A DNA stretch of 64,000 nt from Lachnospiraceae bacterium (GTDB taxonomy: Bacteria; Bacillota; Clostridia; Lachnospirales; Lachnospiraceae). The notes below the pieces were generated by a model, which ran no database searches, had not been told where the DNA came from, and saw only the letters and a program-made list of their open reading frames with translations. A program made the position numbers and the translations under genes. Positions 18,303-27,997 of the stretch are shown piece after piece (positions within the stretch are counted from its first letter, which is position 1; each line of letters opens with the position of its first letter). The stretch covers positions 23,253 to 87,252 of the forward strand of contig JAFYWF010000063.1 of assembly GCA_017558145.1 (NCBI GenBank), written 5' to 3'.

Positions 18303-19883
18303 TTAATCAACTTCATTTCCTTCATTCTTTTCAGAGGAAGTTTCATGATATTCTTTTTCTGTATTTACACTCCAAATATTATCCTTGTTTTTGGTACCGG
18401 ATAAAATGTTTTTAACGGTTTCAAAAGAAGTACACATAGAGTGGTCGATATTGTTGTAGCGATGCTGACCATTACGTCCAACACAATATAAATTATCAAT
18501 AGATTTTAAGTAATCTACTAATGTGTCAATTTCGTCATATGTATCGAAGTAAGCAGGATATGCTTTCTTAACTTTTTCCATATGAGTATCAATGACTTCA
18601 TCGGCACTGTCAATAAGACCTAACTTAATCATTTCTTCTACACCGAATTTGGAGAACTCTTCTTCTGTCATATTCCAGAATTCGTCACCTTCAAATACGA
18701 AGTATTCCAAACCAATCCAAACAGTATTTTCCAAATCTTTGATCATATAAGGAGACCAGTTGTTGTAAATTTGGAAACGACCTAATTTTACTTTTCTATC
18801 CTGTACATATACCCAACAGTCAGGAACAATGTTGCTTACTGTTTTTAAGTTGGTTTTATTTTCTAATTTAATCTTAGGAACTAAAACACCTAAGGTCATG
18901 TAATCACGATAAGGAAGTCCTTTAGCAATTCTTGCAGGATCTGCAGGAACGTCGTTCATACCTGCTACTAAATCTTTTACAGGCATAGAGGAGATAATGT
19001 AATCACCTTCTACAGTCACTTCTTTACCATCTTTTTCATAAGTGAGACCGGTTAGAACATTGTCTGCATTTTTATGAATTTTAGTAACTTTAGCGTTTTT
19101 GTAAATAGTACCACCAAGTTTTTCGATTTCATCTGCGGTTACTTCCCACAACTGACCCGGACCTAATTTAGGATATTTAAATTCTTCGATTAAAGAGGTT
19201 TCTACCTTACGGTTTTTCTTGTTAAAGATTTTACCAAAGATATCTTTGATAATTGCAACGATAGATAAACCTTTTACACGCTGAGCACCCCAGGAAGCAT
19301 CGATTTCACGTGGATGACGTCCCCAAAGGTTTTCTGTGTAGTATTCAAAGAACATGGAATATAATTTACGGCCAAAACGATTGATGTAGAAATTTTCCAA
19401 ATTATCTTCAGGTTTCTTGAAAATCATTGCCCATACGTAGCTGATACCTACCTGAATCGTTTTGATTAATCCCATATTTTTAAAGGTTTCCGGTTTTAAG
19501 GAAATTGGGTAATCATAAAATTTTTCATCAAAATAAATACGGGATACACGACGACGCATTAACATAACACGATCTTCTTTTTCAGGGTCCGGTCCGCCTT
19601 TTACAAGAGGCATTGGACGGCTAAGAAGAATGTCGTCATAAGTAGGATGTCCCTGCATTGGAAGCATTTCATCCCACCATTTATTTACTTCCGGAATTTT
19701 AGAGAAGAAACGATGTCCTCCCATATCCATACGGTTTCCGTTATAATTTACTGTTTTAGAGATACCACCGAATGTATCGCTTTCTTCAAAAACAATAACT
19801 TCGATGTCTTTTGATTGTTTTAACAATTCATAGGCTGCTGTCAGACCGGCAGGGCCACCGCCTATAATAAGCGCTTTCTTCAT
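18303..19883 (-). CDS. FAD-dependent amine oxidase/UDP-galactopyranose mutase-like oxidoreductase
   Basis: 526 residues from the start at 19883, which has SD AAAGGA upstream and opens directly into the dinucleotide-binding motif [16 protein letters not shown]. An in-frame ATG 28 codons earlier lacks an SD and precedes the Rossmann motif with unrelated sequence. The second FAD contact, [12 protein letters not shown], and the GGHRFFSK segment fit the NAD(P)/FAD protein group that includes protoporphyrinogen oxidase and UGM-like proteins found with glycan genes. A C-terminal [14 protein letters not shown] block is the late FAD motif. The probable role is redox modification of a sugar or lipid-linked intermediate; the substrate is unknown. 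Confidence 0.82.
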   Translation of the reverse strand: MKKALIIGGGPAGLTAAYELLKQSKDIEVIVFEESDTFGGISKTVNYNGNRMDMGGHRFFSKIPEVNKWWDEMLPMQGHPTYDDILLSRPMPLVKGGPDPEKEDRVMLMRRRVSRIYFDEKFYDYPISLKPETFKNMGLIKTIQVGISYVWAMIFKKPEDNLENFYINRFGRKLYSMFFEYYTENLWGRHPREIDASWGAQRVKGLSIVAIIKDIFGKIFNKKNRKVETSLIEEFKYPKLGPGQLWEVTADEIEKLGGTIYKNAKVTKIHKNADNVLTGLTYEKDGKEVTVEGDYIISSMPVKDLVAGMNDVPADPARIAKGLPYRDYMTLGVLVPKIKLENKTNLKTVSNIVPDCWVYVQDRKVKLGRFQIYNNWSPYMIKDLENTVWIGLEYFVFEGDEFWNMTEEEFSKFGVEEMIKLGLIDSADEVIDTHMEKVKKAYPAYFDTYDEIDTLVDYLKSIDNLYCVGRNGQHRYNNIDHSMCTSFETVKNILSGTKNKDNIWSVNTEKEYHETSSEKNEGNEVD

Positions 19884-20089
19884 TGAGTATAAATCCTTTC
19901 TGTCTACGAATTCATTGCAAAATGATTTACGTACATAGTTAAAATATAGTTTAGCATAGCAGGGCATATTTTACAAATTTTTTCTTTCTCTTTCGTAGAA
20001 AAAAATAATAATAAAAAATAATAAAGAGAATAGTATTTTTTATACGTATTTATAAAATCAGAAAATGAAGGGGATTAAGGGCTGTTTCC

Positions 20090-20118
20090 TTGCTTTTTAA
20101 AAAAAGCAGTGATATAAT
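20090..20118 (+). promoter_or_regulatory. Housekeeping promoter of the ptb-buk operon
   Basis: -35 TTGCTT (20090-20095), 17-bp spacer, -10 TATAAT (20113-20118) with a TG two bases before it. The spacer contains a small palindrome (GCTTTTT/AAAAAGC). The rest of the 309-bp gap between the oxidoreductase and ptb is AT-rich and shows no other signal. Confidence 0.8.
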
Positions 20119-20192
20119 TTTAACAATTGAGTTAGAAAACTCAAAATGAAAGCTTAAAAAATCATTAAGAAAAGACAATAAGGAGCGGACAA

Positions 20193-21110
20193 ATGAGCAA
20201 AGGTTTTGATGGATTAATTGAAAAGGTTAGCACCTGTGGCGTGAAAAAAGTAGCAGTAGCAGTAGCCCAGGATGCTCATGTTTTGGAAGCAGTAAGAGCA
20301 GCAAAAGAAAGAAAAATTGCAGAAGCTATTTTAGTAGGTAACAAAGTAAAAATCGAAGAAGTAGCAGCAAGCATTAACATGGATTTAACAGGATATGAAA
20401 TCATCCATGAAGAAAATGATTATGAAGCGGCATTAAAAGCAGTATCTTTAGTAAGTTCCGGAAAAGCTGATATGTATATGAAAGGTTTAGTAGATACAAA
20501 ATCTTTCTTAAAGAGTATCTTAGACAAAGAAGTTGGACTTCGTACTGGTAGACCATTATCTCACGTAGCAGTATTTGAAGTAAAAGGTTATGAACAGTTA
20601 TTATTTTTAACAGACGTAGCATTTATGACATATCCAACTTTAGAAGACAAAGCAAACATCATTGCTAACACAGTAGAAGTTGCACACGCATGTGGAGTAG
20701 AATGTCCTAAGGTTGCACCTCTTGCAGCAGTAGAAGTAGTAAATCCTAAAATGCCTGCGACAGTAGAAGCTGCAGAATTAACTAAGATGAATGAAGAAGG
20801 AAAAATCACAGGTTGTATCGTAGATGGACCATTATCTTTAGACCTTGCAATCGATCCTGAAGCAGCAGCACACAAAGGTGCAGAAGGCAGAAAAATTGTT
20901 GGTGATGCAGACGTTCTTCTTTTCCCTGATATTCATGCAGGTAATCTTGTTTACAAATGTCTTGTACACACAGCAGAAGTAAAGAATGGTTGTATTTTAA
21001 CAGGAACTAAGGCACCGGCAATCCTTACAAGCCGTTCAGATTCTTTTGAAACAAAAGTAAATTCTATCGCTCTTGCAGCAGTTGTTGCAGAAGCAATGAA
21101 AGCAAACTAA
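20193..21110 (+). CDS. ptb: Phosphate butyryltransferase
   Basis: 305 residues, full length for the phosphate acetyl/butyryl transferase family. Recognisable blocks are the VAQDAHVLEAV N-terminus, a MYMKGLVDTKSFLKS loop, VDGPLSLDLA (about 210-219) and FPDIHAGNLVYK. It converts butyryl-CoA and phosphate to butyryl phosphate and CoA. SD AAGGAG precedes ATG 20193. It is followed by butyrate kinase after 111 nt. The pair forms the terminal butyrate pathway, conserving ATP, and indicates a butyrate producer of the kinase type. Confidence 0.96.
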   Translation: MSKGFDGLIEKVSTCGVKKVAVAVAQDAHVLEAVRAAKERKIAEAILVGNKVKIEEVAASINMDLTGYEIIHEENDYEAALKAVSLVSSGKADMYMKGLVDTKSFLKSILDKEVGLRTGRPLSHVAVFEVKGYEQLLFLTDVAFMTYPTLEDKANIIANTVEVAHACGVECPKVAPLAAVEVVNPKMPATVEAAELTKMNEEGKITGCIVDGPLSLDLAIDPEAAAHKGAEGRKIVGDADVLLFPDIHAGNLVYKCLVHTAEVKNGCILTGTKAPAILTSRSDSFETKVNSIALAAVVAEAMKAN

Positions 21111-21221
21111 GATATTTTTAAGTACATAATATAGTTTGTGCAAATTATTCATGTAAAATACAGCGTATGAAGAAGTAGGAAAAACGCTGAAAAGAAAATA
21201 TATATTAAGGAGATAAGTATT

Positions 21222-22289
21222 ATGGCAATTAAAAGCTTAATTATTAATCCAGGTTCCACATCTACAAAAATTGGTGTATTCGAAGACGAAACATTACTTT
21301 TTGAAAAAACATTAAGACATTCCACAGAGGAAATCGCGCAGTATGCAACTATCGCAGACCAGAAAGATTTTAGAAAAGAAATCATTACAAACTGTCTTGC
21401 AGAAAATGATTGCGATATCAAATCTTTAAATATGGTAGTAGGCCGTGGTGGTATGTTAAAAGCAATTCCGGGTGGTACATATGAAGTAACTGACGCATTA
21501 CTTGCTGATTTAAAAGTAGGTGTTCAGGGACAGCATGCTAGTAACCTTGGTGGTATGTTAGCAAGAGAAATTGGGGATGAAATCGGTGTTCCTTCTTACA
21601 TCGTTGACCCTGTAGTAGTAGATGAATTATGTCCTGTAGCAAGATATTCCGGAGTTCCGGAACTCCCAAGAACAAGTGTATTCCATGCATTAAACCAGAA
21701 AGCGGTTGCAAAACGTTATGCAAAAGAAAATGGAAAAGCTTATGAAGATTGCAACTTAATCGTTGTTCATATGGGTGGTGGTGTTTCCGTAGGTGCTCAT
21801 ACAGGCGGACGTATCATTGATGTATTTAACGCTCTTGATGGTGATGGTGCATTCTCTCCAGAACGTGCAGGTGGAGTTCCAACAGGTGCATTAATTAAAA
21901 TGTGCTTCAGCGGACAGTATACACAGCAGGAAGTTTACAAAAAAATCGTAGGTAACGGTGGTTTCAATGCTTACATGGGAACTAACGATATGCGTGAAGT
22001 TGAAACTAAAGTAAATGCCGGTGATCCAAAAGCTACTGAAGTTTGTAATGCATTTATTTTCCAGGTATCCAAAGACATCGGATCCATGGCTTGTGTATTA
22101 AAAGGAAAAGTTGATGCTATCGTTGTTACTGGCGGTATTGCTTATGACAAAAACGTTATGCGTGGCTTAAAAGAAGCATGTGAATGGATTGCTCCAATGA
22201 CAGTTTATCCAGGTGAAGACGAATTACTTGCTCTTGTACAGGGTGGTTTACGTGTTCTTAACGGAGAAGAAGCTGCAAAAGAATATTAA
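21222..22289 (+). CDS. buk: Butyrate kinase
   Basis: 355 residues of the acetate/butyrate kinase ASKHA fold. [12 protein letters not shown] (about 7-18) is the phosphate-binding loop, VVGRGG and [12 protein letters not shown] are family signatures, and VVTGGIAYD is the adenosine contact. It transfers phosphate from butyryl phosphate to ADP, giving butyrate and ATP. SD AAGGAG precedes the start. Codon use in ptb and buk looks biased toward a narrow set, consistent with high expression. Confidence 0.97.
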   Translation: MAIKSLIINPGSTSTKIGVFEDETLLFEKTLRHSTEEIAQYATIADQKDFRKEIITNCLAENDCDIKSLNMVVGRGGMLKAIPGGTYEVTDALLADLKVGVQGQHASNLGGMLAREIGDEIGVPSYIVDPVVVDELCPVARYSGVPELPRTSVFHALNQKAVAKRYAKENGKAYEDCNLIVVHMGGGVSVGAHTGGRIIDVFNALDGDGAFSPERAGGVPTGALIKMCFSGQYTQQEVYKKIVGNGGFNAYMGTNDMREVETKVNAGDPKATEVCNAFIFQVSKDIGSMACVLKGKVDAIVVTGGIAYDKNVMRGLKEACEWIAPMTVYPGEDELLALVQGGLRVLNGEEAAKEY

Positions 22290-22323
22290 AGTTAAGTAGT
22301 GTATCAGATATATTTTTTATTAT

Positions 22324-22363
22324 AAAAAAGTGCAAAAAAGATACCTTACCCATAAAATACAAT
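22324..22363 (+). promoter_or_regulatory. A6-GTGC-A6 promoter element, copy 1 (FHA gene 22424)
   Basis: AAAAAAGTGCAAAAAA at 22324-22339, then 18 bp, then -10-like TACAAT (22358-22363). Two A6 tracts start 10 bp apart. It stands about 60 bp before the FHA gene. The same 16-mer recurs five more times in this gene block. Confidence 0.75.
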
Positions 22364-22423
22364 AAGCTTGTTCATAAGAATTACATTCTATTGAAATAGA
22401 GAGATTTTTTAGGAGGAAGCGAT

Positions 22424-23074
22424 ATGAATCATGTATTAGTGTGGGTAGGGTATCTTTGTTTTGTTGTGGCAGGTGTGCAGGTGATTCGCTTGATAAAATT
22501 ACATTATGAAGAAAAGGAAAGAAGTGAAAAAGAAGCAAAAAAATATGAACAGGAAGCACAAAGGTTACAAGCGAAGGTTAGGTATTTAGAGGAAGAAGCC
22601 AAACGGAAGAAAATTGTGGAAGAAAAACGGAAATATTTACAAAAGAAAAAAGAGCAGCAAATCAAAAAGCAGAAATCTAATCAGCCAAACAAGGGAGTGC
22701 AGTACAAACATGGAAAGAGGAAAGACAAACACATAGATCAAAAGTACAAGGGCACTCCTGAGTTGTGGGGGGTGGCAGGAATTTATGCCAATACTTATAT
22801 TACTTTAAAGAGAGAGATTTTATTTGGTAGAAGCTATAGCTGTAATTTAGTATTTCCGGAGGAAATGCCAAGAATCAGTCGAAGACATTGTTTGTTAAAA
22901 TATGATAGAAACAAAGGAATGTTTTGTTTGACGGATTTGCAATCCAGCTATGGAACTTTTCTCGGAAATGGGAAAAAATTGAAGCCGGGAGAAAGTGTTT
23001 GGATGGCAGTGAATGAAGAATTTTGTTTGGGAAATGGAGAGCGATTCAGAGTAGGGGTTCGAACAGGTTCCTAA
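22424..23074 (+). CDS. Membrane-anchored coiled-coil FHA protein
   Basis: 216 residues: an N-terminal TM helix (about 4-23), a Lys/Glu-rich coiled coil (about 25-90), a basic linker and a C-terminal FHA domain (about 120-210). The FHA signature is FGRSYSCN, ISRRHC, DLQSSYGTF: Gly-Arg, Ser and His of the phosphothreonine pocket are present, but the usual Asn of S-x-N-G-T is Tyr. It should hold a cytoplasmic phosphopeptide reader at the membrane. SD AGGAGGAAG precedes ATG 22424. It is the first gene of the signalling block and close in sequence to the FHA end of the RDD protein at 29875. Confidence 0.88.
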   Translation: MNHVLVWVGYLCFVVAGVQVIRLIKLHYEEKERSEKEAKKYEQEAQRLQAKVRYLEEEAKRKKIVEEKRKYLQKKKEQQIKKQKSNQPNKGVQYKHGKRKDKHIDQKYKGTPELWGVAGIYANTYITLKREILFGRSYSCNLVFPEEMPRISRRHCLLKYDRNKGMFCLTDLQSSYGTFLGNGKKLKPGESVWMAVNEEFCLGNGERFRVGVRTGS

Positions 23075-23131
23075 GAGGGAATGAATCAGCAACTTAGAAG
23101 ATAAGATGTACTATCCCCCTCTGTCAGCATA

Positions 23132-23140
23132 TGATATAAT
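23132..23140 (+). promoter_or_regulatory. Extended -10 promoter for the WYL pair
   Basis: TGATATAAT: a perfect -10 preceded by TG at the extended -10 position, with no good -35 at the right distance. An AAATGAT-TTCG-ATCATTT hairpin (23157-23174) follows and could be an operator. The A6-GTGC-A6 motif is absent here. Confidence 0.5.
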
Positions 23141-23218
23141 CTTCGTAGTGTGACAAAATGATTTCGATCATTTATATATGAGGACAAAATCAGAGTATGG
23201 TTGCAGGGGGAAAAGCAC

Positions 23219-24565
23219 ATGGAAAAGATGAAAAAAGGGGATGCCAGAAGACAAAGTATCTTGAATGATCTTTTGAATCAGGATTGTTGTACCTATGAGT
23301 ATCTAATGAATCATTATGGTATCAGTGAAAGAGCCATGCAAATGGATATTAAGGAATTATGCAAGCAAGGATATAAGATTAAAGGAATCAAAGCCAAAAG
23401 AGGATATGTACTGACGCAGGAACAAGAGACTCCACTGACATACTATGAATCTGCTGATTTACAAAAAATAAGAAAATTATTTATTCTTCAGATTTTGCAA
23501 AACAGCTATAATGGACATACTTTGAAGGAAATTGCTAAGTTGCTGGAGGATTATAACTGCAATGGAATTATGGAAACAGATCCTACAGTAATAGAAGGAA
23601 AGGGAAATCAGCCTCAAAAAGATTATAAGACCATTCAAAAAGCTTTGGATGAATTGTTGGAAGCAAAGATGATAGCGGCAGTTCATGTGATGGATCCAAC
23701 CAAAATAAAAGATAAAAGTGAAAAGGAAAAAAGAGGAAGAGAAGAGGATTGGAAATACTTTATTGCTACCAATGCTCCTCTGCAGTTGGCGTTTTCGGAA
23801 GAGGAAGCGATGGAAGTTTTGAATCTTTTGGAAACCTGTTCCAAAGGACATTATCATGAAAAAATTTTGAGTGAAATTCAAAACAAGTTAAAGATTGCAC
23901 TGTGGTTCGATACCGAAGATGAGAAAACAACATCTTCGGCTTATGTTGTTTATAATAAAAGTTACGAAACAGCAAATAAATTAGATGAGTTACTTAAGGA
24001 ATTAAATCGATATCCTTTTGAACATAAAGTATTGAATATTACTTACATAAATCGGTTGAAACAAACAAATACCATTCCGTTTTCAGTAGGAGATGTGGTG
24101 TATTCTGTTGATAAGGATAAGTTGTATCTTTTAGGAGAAAGTAATGGATATCCTTTGATTATTCAGTATTCTACGATTACAGGTGTGGAGGTCACCGAAG
24201 AAGCAAACAAAGTTTTTCGTAATGACTTTTATACCAATATGGTGAAGGACATGCTGTCTGTTTCCATAGAAAAACCAGAATTTGTAAAAGTAGAATTTGA
24301 TGATATTTTTGCCATCAAAGAAAAACTAAAACGATTGTTACATAATCGTCCGAAAGCAAAAATTTATGAAGAAGATGGAAAATTATATTATGAAGATTAT
24401 ATCAGTGGAATTCCTGATTTTGCAAATTATTTAAGACGTTATGGATTCAGTTGCAGAGCATTAGAGCCGCAGAGTTTACGTGAGTTGATGAAATCGTCTG
24501 CCTATAGGATTTTGGATAACTATGAACGCTTGGAGAAGGAACTTCAAGAAAAACAAAACGTATGA
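23219..24565 (+). CDS. WYL-domain transcriptional regulator 1
   Basis: 448 residues from ATG 23219, with GGGGG about 10 nt upstream; the in-frame TTG at 23201 is less likely. The N-terminal winged helix (about 10-60, YGISERAMQMDIKELCKQGY) is DeoR/HTH_11-like. A second helical segment lies at about 130-160. The WYL ligand-binding domain covers about 240-340, and a C-terminal WCX-like dimerisation part follows. WYL proteins typically sense nucleotides or nucleic acid and repress or activate nearby genes. It is cotranscribed with a second WYL gene 19 nt downstream and lies inside the FHA/kinase block, so it is a candidate regulator of it. Confidence 0.88.
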   Translation: MEKMKKGDARRQSILNDLLNQDCCTYEYLMNHYGISERAMQMDIKELCKQGYKIKGIKAKRGYVLTQEQETPLTYYESADLQKIRKLFILQILQNSYNGHTLKEIAKLLEDYNCNGIMETDPTVIEGKGNQPQKDYKTIQKALDELLEAKMIAAVHVMDPTKIKDKSEKEKRGREEDWKYFIATNAPLQLAFSEEEAMEVLNLLETCSKGHYHEKILSEIQNKLKIALWFDTEDEKTTSSAYVVYNKSYETANKLDELLKELNRYPFEHKVLNITYINRLKQTNTIPFSVGDVVYSVDKDKLYLLGESNGYPLIIQYSTITGVEVTEEANKVFRNDFYTNMVKDMLSVSIEKPEFVKVEFDDIFAIKEKLKRLLHNRPKAKIYEEDGKLYYEDYISGIPDFANYLRRYGFSCRALEPQSLRELMKSSAYRILDNYERLEKELQEKQNV

Positions 24566-24584
24566 TAAGAGGGGACAGATTTCG

Positions 24585-25541
24585 ATGAGTAAAAATAATG
24601 AAAATGCAATTTATCGTTTGAATACGATTTTAACTTTATTTCAGGTAGAAGGAGTCAGTTACAGTGTGAAGGAACTGGCAGAACTTTTACAGATTCCGGC
24701 ATCTGTTATTCGAAAGGATATTCTTATGCTACATACCCATGATGAGTGTGGAATTACTTTTTTTGCAGAAGAAGAGGATGGGCCGGAAGATATTGCAGAG
24801 GCGCTGAAAAGTGAAAAAGCAGATGATTTGATTCTTGGTGCTATTACGCAGTATGAGAATGAAGTGTATTTACCATTGACCGAATTGGAAATTTCCTGTT
24901 TAAATGATTTTTTGGACGGGAAACAATTAAGCGCCGGAAAGGTGAAAAAAAATTATACCATAAAGCCCATGTATAATCAGGCCCGTGCCAATATGCAGGT
25001 AAAGGTTAAAGAAATGTATGACGTAATCCAAAAAGGACAAAATATCCGCATCAAATATAAAACCCGTACCGGTGCTTTTTCAGAATGGCTGATTCGTCCC
25101 TTGGAGTTAATTCATAATGCCATGGATGATTTATATTATGTGGTAACTGTGAATCGAGGACGTATGATACCTTATCGATTGGATCGCATTCGCTCCTATC
25201 GAGTGGTAGAGGAAGACGTGGAAGTAGGAAATACGGAGGTATTAAAGCATCTTCCTCATATGTGGGGAATGGAACTGGGTGAAAAGGTTCATGTAAAGAT
25301 TAAGATTTTAAACGAAGCCAATGTGCAGTATAAGGTAAAAAGGGATTTGGCACAAAGAATTCACGGGACTTGGACACAGGTAGGGGATGACTTGTATTTT
25401 GAAGACGATGTCATTGGAATTTATAACTTTAAAAGTTGGATAAACAGTTACGGAAGTTCGGTACTGGTAGTAGAACCGGAAAGTCTCAGAAAAGAAATTA
25501 TGGAAAGCGCAAGAAAACGAATTGCGTTTTATGAGGAATAA
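24585..25541 (+). CDS. WYL-domain transcriptional regulator 2
   Basis: 318 residues from ATG 24585 (AGAGGGG upstream); the longer reading from 24522 overlaps the previous gene and lacks an SD. A winged helix (about 5-60, YSVKELAELLQIPASVIRKDI) is followed by the WYL domain (about 130-230, with IKYKTRTG and YYVVTVNRGRMIPYRLDRI) and a C-terminal WCX-like region ending in EPESLRKEI. It ends in the same type of segment as its upstream neighbour, so the two probably form homo- or heterodimers. Its stop codon overlaps copy 2 of the A6-GTGC-A6 promoter element. Confidence 0.88.
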   Translation: MSKNNENAIYRLNTILTLFQVEGVSYSVKELAELLQIPASVIRKDILMLHTHDECGITFFAEEEDGPEDIAEALKSEKADDLILGAITQYENEVYLPLTELEISCLNDFLDGKQLSAGKVKKNYTIKPMYNQARANMQVKVKEMYDVIQKGQNIRIKYKTRTGAFSEWLIRPLELIHNAMDDLYYVVTVNRGRMIPYRLDRIRSYRVVEEDVEVGNTEVLKHLPHMWGMELGEKVHVKIKILNEANVQYKVKRDLAQRIHGTWTQVGDDLYFEDDVIGIYNFKSWINSYGSSVLVVEPESLRKEIMESARKRIAFYEE

Positions 25542-25578
25542 AAAAGTGCAAAAAAATAGCTGTTGTGACAGATATACT
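25540..25578 (+). promoter_or_regulatory. A6-GTGC-A6 promoter element, copy 2
   Basis: The 16-mer at 25540-25555 overlaps the stop codon of WYL gene 2; after 17 bp comes TATACT (25573-25578). The -10-like hexamer lies in the 5' arm of the terminator hairpin of the WYL unit. Confidence 0.65.
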
Positions 25579-25618
25579 GAAAAATGTAATCAGTATTTGT
25601 TACAGCAGTTATTTTTTT
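25556..25618 (+). terminator. Intrinsic terminator of the WYL operon
   Basis: Arms 25556-25579 and 25591-25611 form a stem of about 22 bp containing several G-U wobbles and a two-base bulge, followed by seven T. In RNA only the plus strand gives this pairing, so it ends the WYL transcript. Confidence 0.75.
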
Positions 25619-25648
25619 GTATAAAAATTGAAAGAAATTAGGGGAATG

Positions 25649-25688
25649 AAAAAAGTGCAAAAAAGTTCCTGTATGTGGCTGATAAGAT
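25649..25688 (+). promoter_or_regulatory. A6-GTGC-A6 promoter element, copy 3 (TPR gene)
   Basis: The 16-mer at 25649-25664, 18 bp, then TAAGAT (25683-25688); GATAAT overlaps it at 25686. It is about 45 bp before the start of the TPR gene and 109 bp after copy 2. Confidence 0.75.
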
Positions 25689-25733
25689 AATGATATCAAC
25701 AAAAAACAACGTAAAACAAAAGGAGAAATTATT

Positions 25734-27893
25734 ATGAAAAACAAGAAAAGTAAAGTATTCAAACGAGTTACTGCAGGTATGATGGCAGGGATGTTACTTA
25801 TAGGAAATATGGGAACTGTGTATGCTGCAGAAAGTGATGAGGTACGAAACAAAGCAAAAGCGGCTTACGAAGAAAAAAATTATCAAGAAGCCAAAAATTA
25901 TTATGAAGAATTAATTGCATCCAATGAGGCTACAGCAGCAGATTATTGGTATTCCGGTGCATCGGATACAAATTTAGGTTTTTATTATTTGGCAAAGGAA
26001 AAAATAGAAACAGCGCAAGAGTTAATGGAAAATGGAGATACTGCCGTATCGGTAGCGGAACAGAGAATGAAATCCATGTATTATGCCGGTGACTATTGGT
26101 ATGTAGAAAAAATTTATGAGGATGCAGTAAGAAAAGGAATTGTAAACACATATCTCAAGTCCATGTATGCAGATAGCTTAGCAAATTGTAAGCAGTACTC
26201 AAAAGCAATAGGATTATACGAGGAACTTTTAAACGAATATGAAGGAGATGAAATTTCCTACAAAACCACCTATTTAAATGCCATTGGGAACATGCATAAA
26301 AACATGGGCGAGTATGAAATTGCGAAACAGTATTATAATGACGCGTTAGCCTTGGATGGTAATCAGGCAGCTTATAGCGAAAAAATGTCCTACATGGAAT
26401 TGGAAGGCAAATTAGAAGATGTAGAGCAGATTGTTACTTCCTATATGAGTGAAAGAAGCAATGAAGAAATTGCTGACGTTTTAGCAGAGAAAGGATATTA
26501 CCAAGAAGCCCTTGATTACTATGAAAAGGCAACTCAAGAAAACGGGGCTGATGTAAGAACATCTATAGCAGATGCTTACTATGATTTTGGAATGGCCAAG
26601 GAAGCGGCTGCAATCTATGAGGAATTATTAGTAGAAAATCCAACAAATACTGCATATATGAATTCCTTGGGATCTATTTATTGTGATGGTTTGGGTAGAT
26701 ACGCTGAAGCCGAGGAACTCTTTAAGAAAGTAATGGAATTGAACCCTGATGCAAATGGTACACTTTCCAATTTTGGAGTCATTACCAGAAAAGAAGGGGA
26801 TTTAAATCAAACAGTAGAGGCTTATCAGAATGCCCTTGAGCAGTTCCCGGGATATACAAAAATATATAATTATAGAATTATGTATCAAAAAGACATTACG
26901 ATAGAGGAAGCAAAAGAAATTTTTTCACAGTATCCGGGATGGCCTGAGGATGAAACAATGCAGGCTATGATGCTGATGGATACGATTGGTGATTCTGCAT
27001 CAGATATTACCTTAGAAAGCTATCTTGATTATTATCGTCAGTTGTTAGCAGAAGATGGTGGAAACTATTATTTCTTAAAAACAGTGGCAGATTTGTTAAA
27101 ATCCCAAGGAAATTATGAAGAAGCTTTAGAGTATTATCTTCAGGCAAAAGAAGTAGCAGGCATTTTATCCTACTATGCTGTGAATGGTTTAGGCGATTGT
27201 TACTTCTATTGTGGACAGTATGAAAATGCTGCAGCTTGCTATGAGCAGAATGCTATTGATTTTCATGCAACTAATCTCTTACGAAGCATGGCAGATTGTT
27301 ACCTAATGTCAGGTGATGTGGAACAGGCAAAAGCAGCTTTGGAAAGATACAAAGCAGAAGGCGGAACAGGAAGCATTGCTTCATATAACATGTTGATTGC
27401 TTACCAGGAAAATGATTATGAAGCATTATTAGAAAATGCAACAAAAACATTGGAAGAAGCACCGGGAAATGTGAAAGCAAAAGCCTACAAAGCAGTGGCA
27501 TTAAATGCACTTAAGATGGAAGGTGCCGATGAGGTTATTGCAGATATTGACAGTATCATTTATGCAGCAGGAAATCAGGATAAAATGATTGCCGAAAGTA
27601 TCCTGGGACGATTGGATCAGGCAAGAAGAATCTATGGTGAAATGCAGCAGTTGTATCCGGTAGAGGCTCGTCAGGCAGTGTTTGATTATGAAATTCGCAA
27701 TCTCCTTCAGGATCCTGAATTTTGTGAAATGGCAGGATTAGAAGTACCGGAAAGTAGTGTTGAAACTATGTTATCCGGAATTCCACAAGGTGAAGGTAAT
27801 GCAACTTCTCCGATCATTCCGGTAGCGACAGGTGCAGGCGTGTTAGCTGTACTTGGAGGAGTCGTAGTCTTACTGAAAAAGAAATCAAAATAA
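25734..27893 (+). CDS. Exported TPR-repeat protein with C-terminal membrane anchor
   Basis: 719 residues. Signal peptide at about 1-32 (Lys-rich start, hydrophobic core, VYAAES). The body is a tandem array of TPR units; examples are AKAAYEEKNYQEAKNYYEEL, YEIAKQYYNDALALDG, YYQEALDYYEKATQ, GNYEEALEYYLQAKE and GQYENAAACYEQNA. A TM helix near residues 695-713 ends in KKKSK, so the solenoid is displayed outside and tethered. TPR solenoids bind partner proteins; the ligand could be a wall or secreted component. SD AAGGAG precedes the start. It is cotranscribed with the SH3b-transglutaminase gene, which ends in a terminator. Confidence 0.88.
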   Translation: MKNKKSKVFKRVTAGMMAGMLLIGNMGTVYAAESDEVRNKAKAAYEEKNYQEAKNYYEELIASNEATAADYWYSGASDTNLGFYYLAKEKIETAQELMENGDTAVSVAEQRMKSMYYAGDYWYVEKIYEDAVRKGIVNTYLKSMYADSLANCKQYSKAIGLYEELLNEYEGDEISYKTTYLNAIGNMHKNMGEYEIAKQYYNDALALDGNQAAYSEKMSYMELEGKLEDVEQIVTSYMSERSNEEIADVLAEKGYYQEALDYYEKATQENGADVRTSIADAYYDFGMAKEAAAIYEELLVENPTNTAYMNSLGSIYCDGLGRYAEAEELFKKVMELNPDANGTLSNFGVITRKEGDLNQTVEAYQNALEQFPGYTKIYNYRIMYQKDITIEEAKEIFSQYPGWPEDETMQAMMLMDTIGDSASDITLESYLDYYRQLLAEDGGNYYFLKTVADLLKSQGNYEEALEYYLQAKEVAGILSYYAVNGLGDCYFYCGQYENAAACYEQNAIDFHATNLLRSMADCYLMSGDVEQAKAALERYKAEGGTGSIASYNMLIAYQENDYEALLENATKTLEEAPGNVKAKAYKAVALNALKMEGADEVIADIDSIIYAAGNQDKMIAESILGRLDQARRIYGEMQQLYPVEARQAVFDYEIRNLLQDPEFCEMAGLEVPESSVETMLSGIPQGEGNATSPIIPVATGAGVLAVLGGVVVLLKKKSK

Positions 27894-27917
27894 GTAACAA
27901 AACAACCGTAACAATAA

Positions 27918-27944
27918 GATGCCGGGGAGAGAAACTCCGGCATC
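27918..27944 (+). other. GC-rich hairpin between TPR and transglutaminase genes
   Basis: GATGCCGG and CCGGCATC, extended by two wobble-compatible pairs, form a strong stem for this AT-rich DNA. No T tract follows. It may be a processing site or partial attenuator that lowers expression of the second gene. Confidence 0.5.
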
Positions 27945-27997
27945 TGTAACGACAAACATAAAAATGTAAAATCTTAATCCGAGAAAGGAGGAAGAAG

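Noticed and set aside
20079..20110. Possible second copy of the 176-bp palindrome (GGGCTGTTT near 20080)
   Set aside because: Only the first nine bases match; the sequence then becomes the spacer and -10 of the ptb promoter, and no second arm is found.
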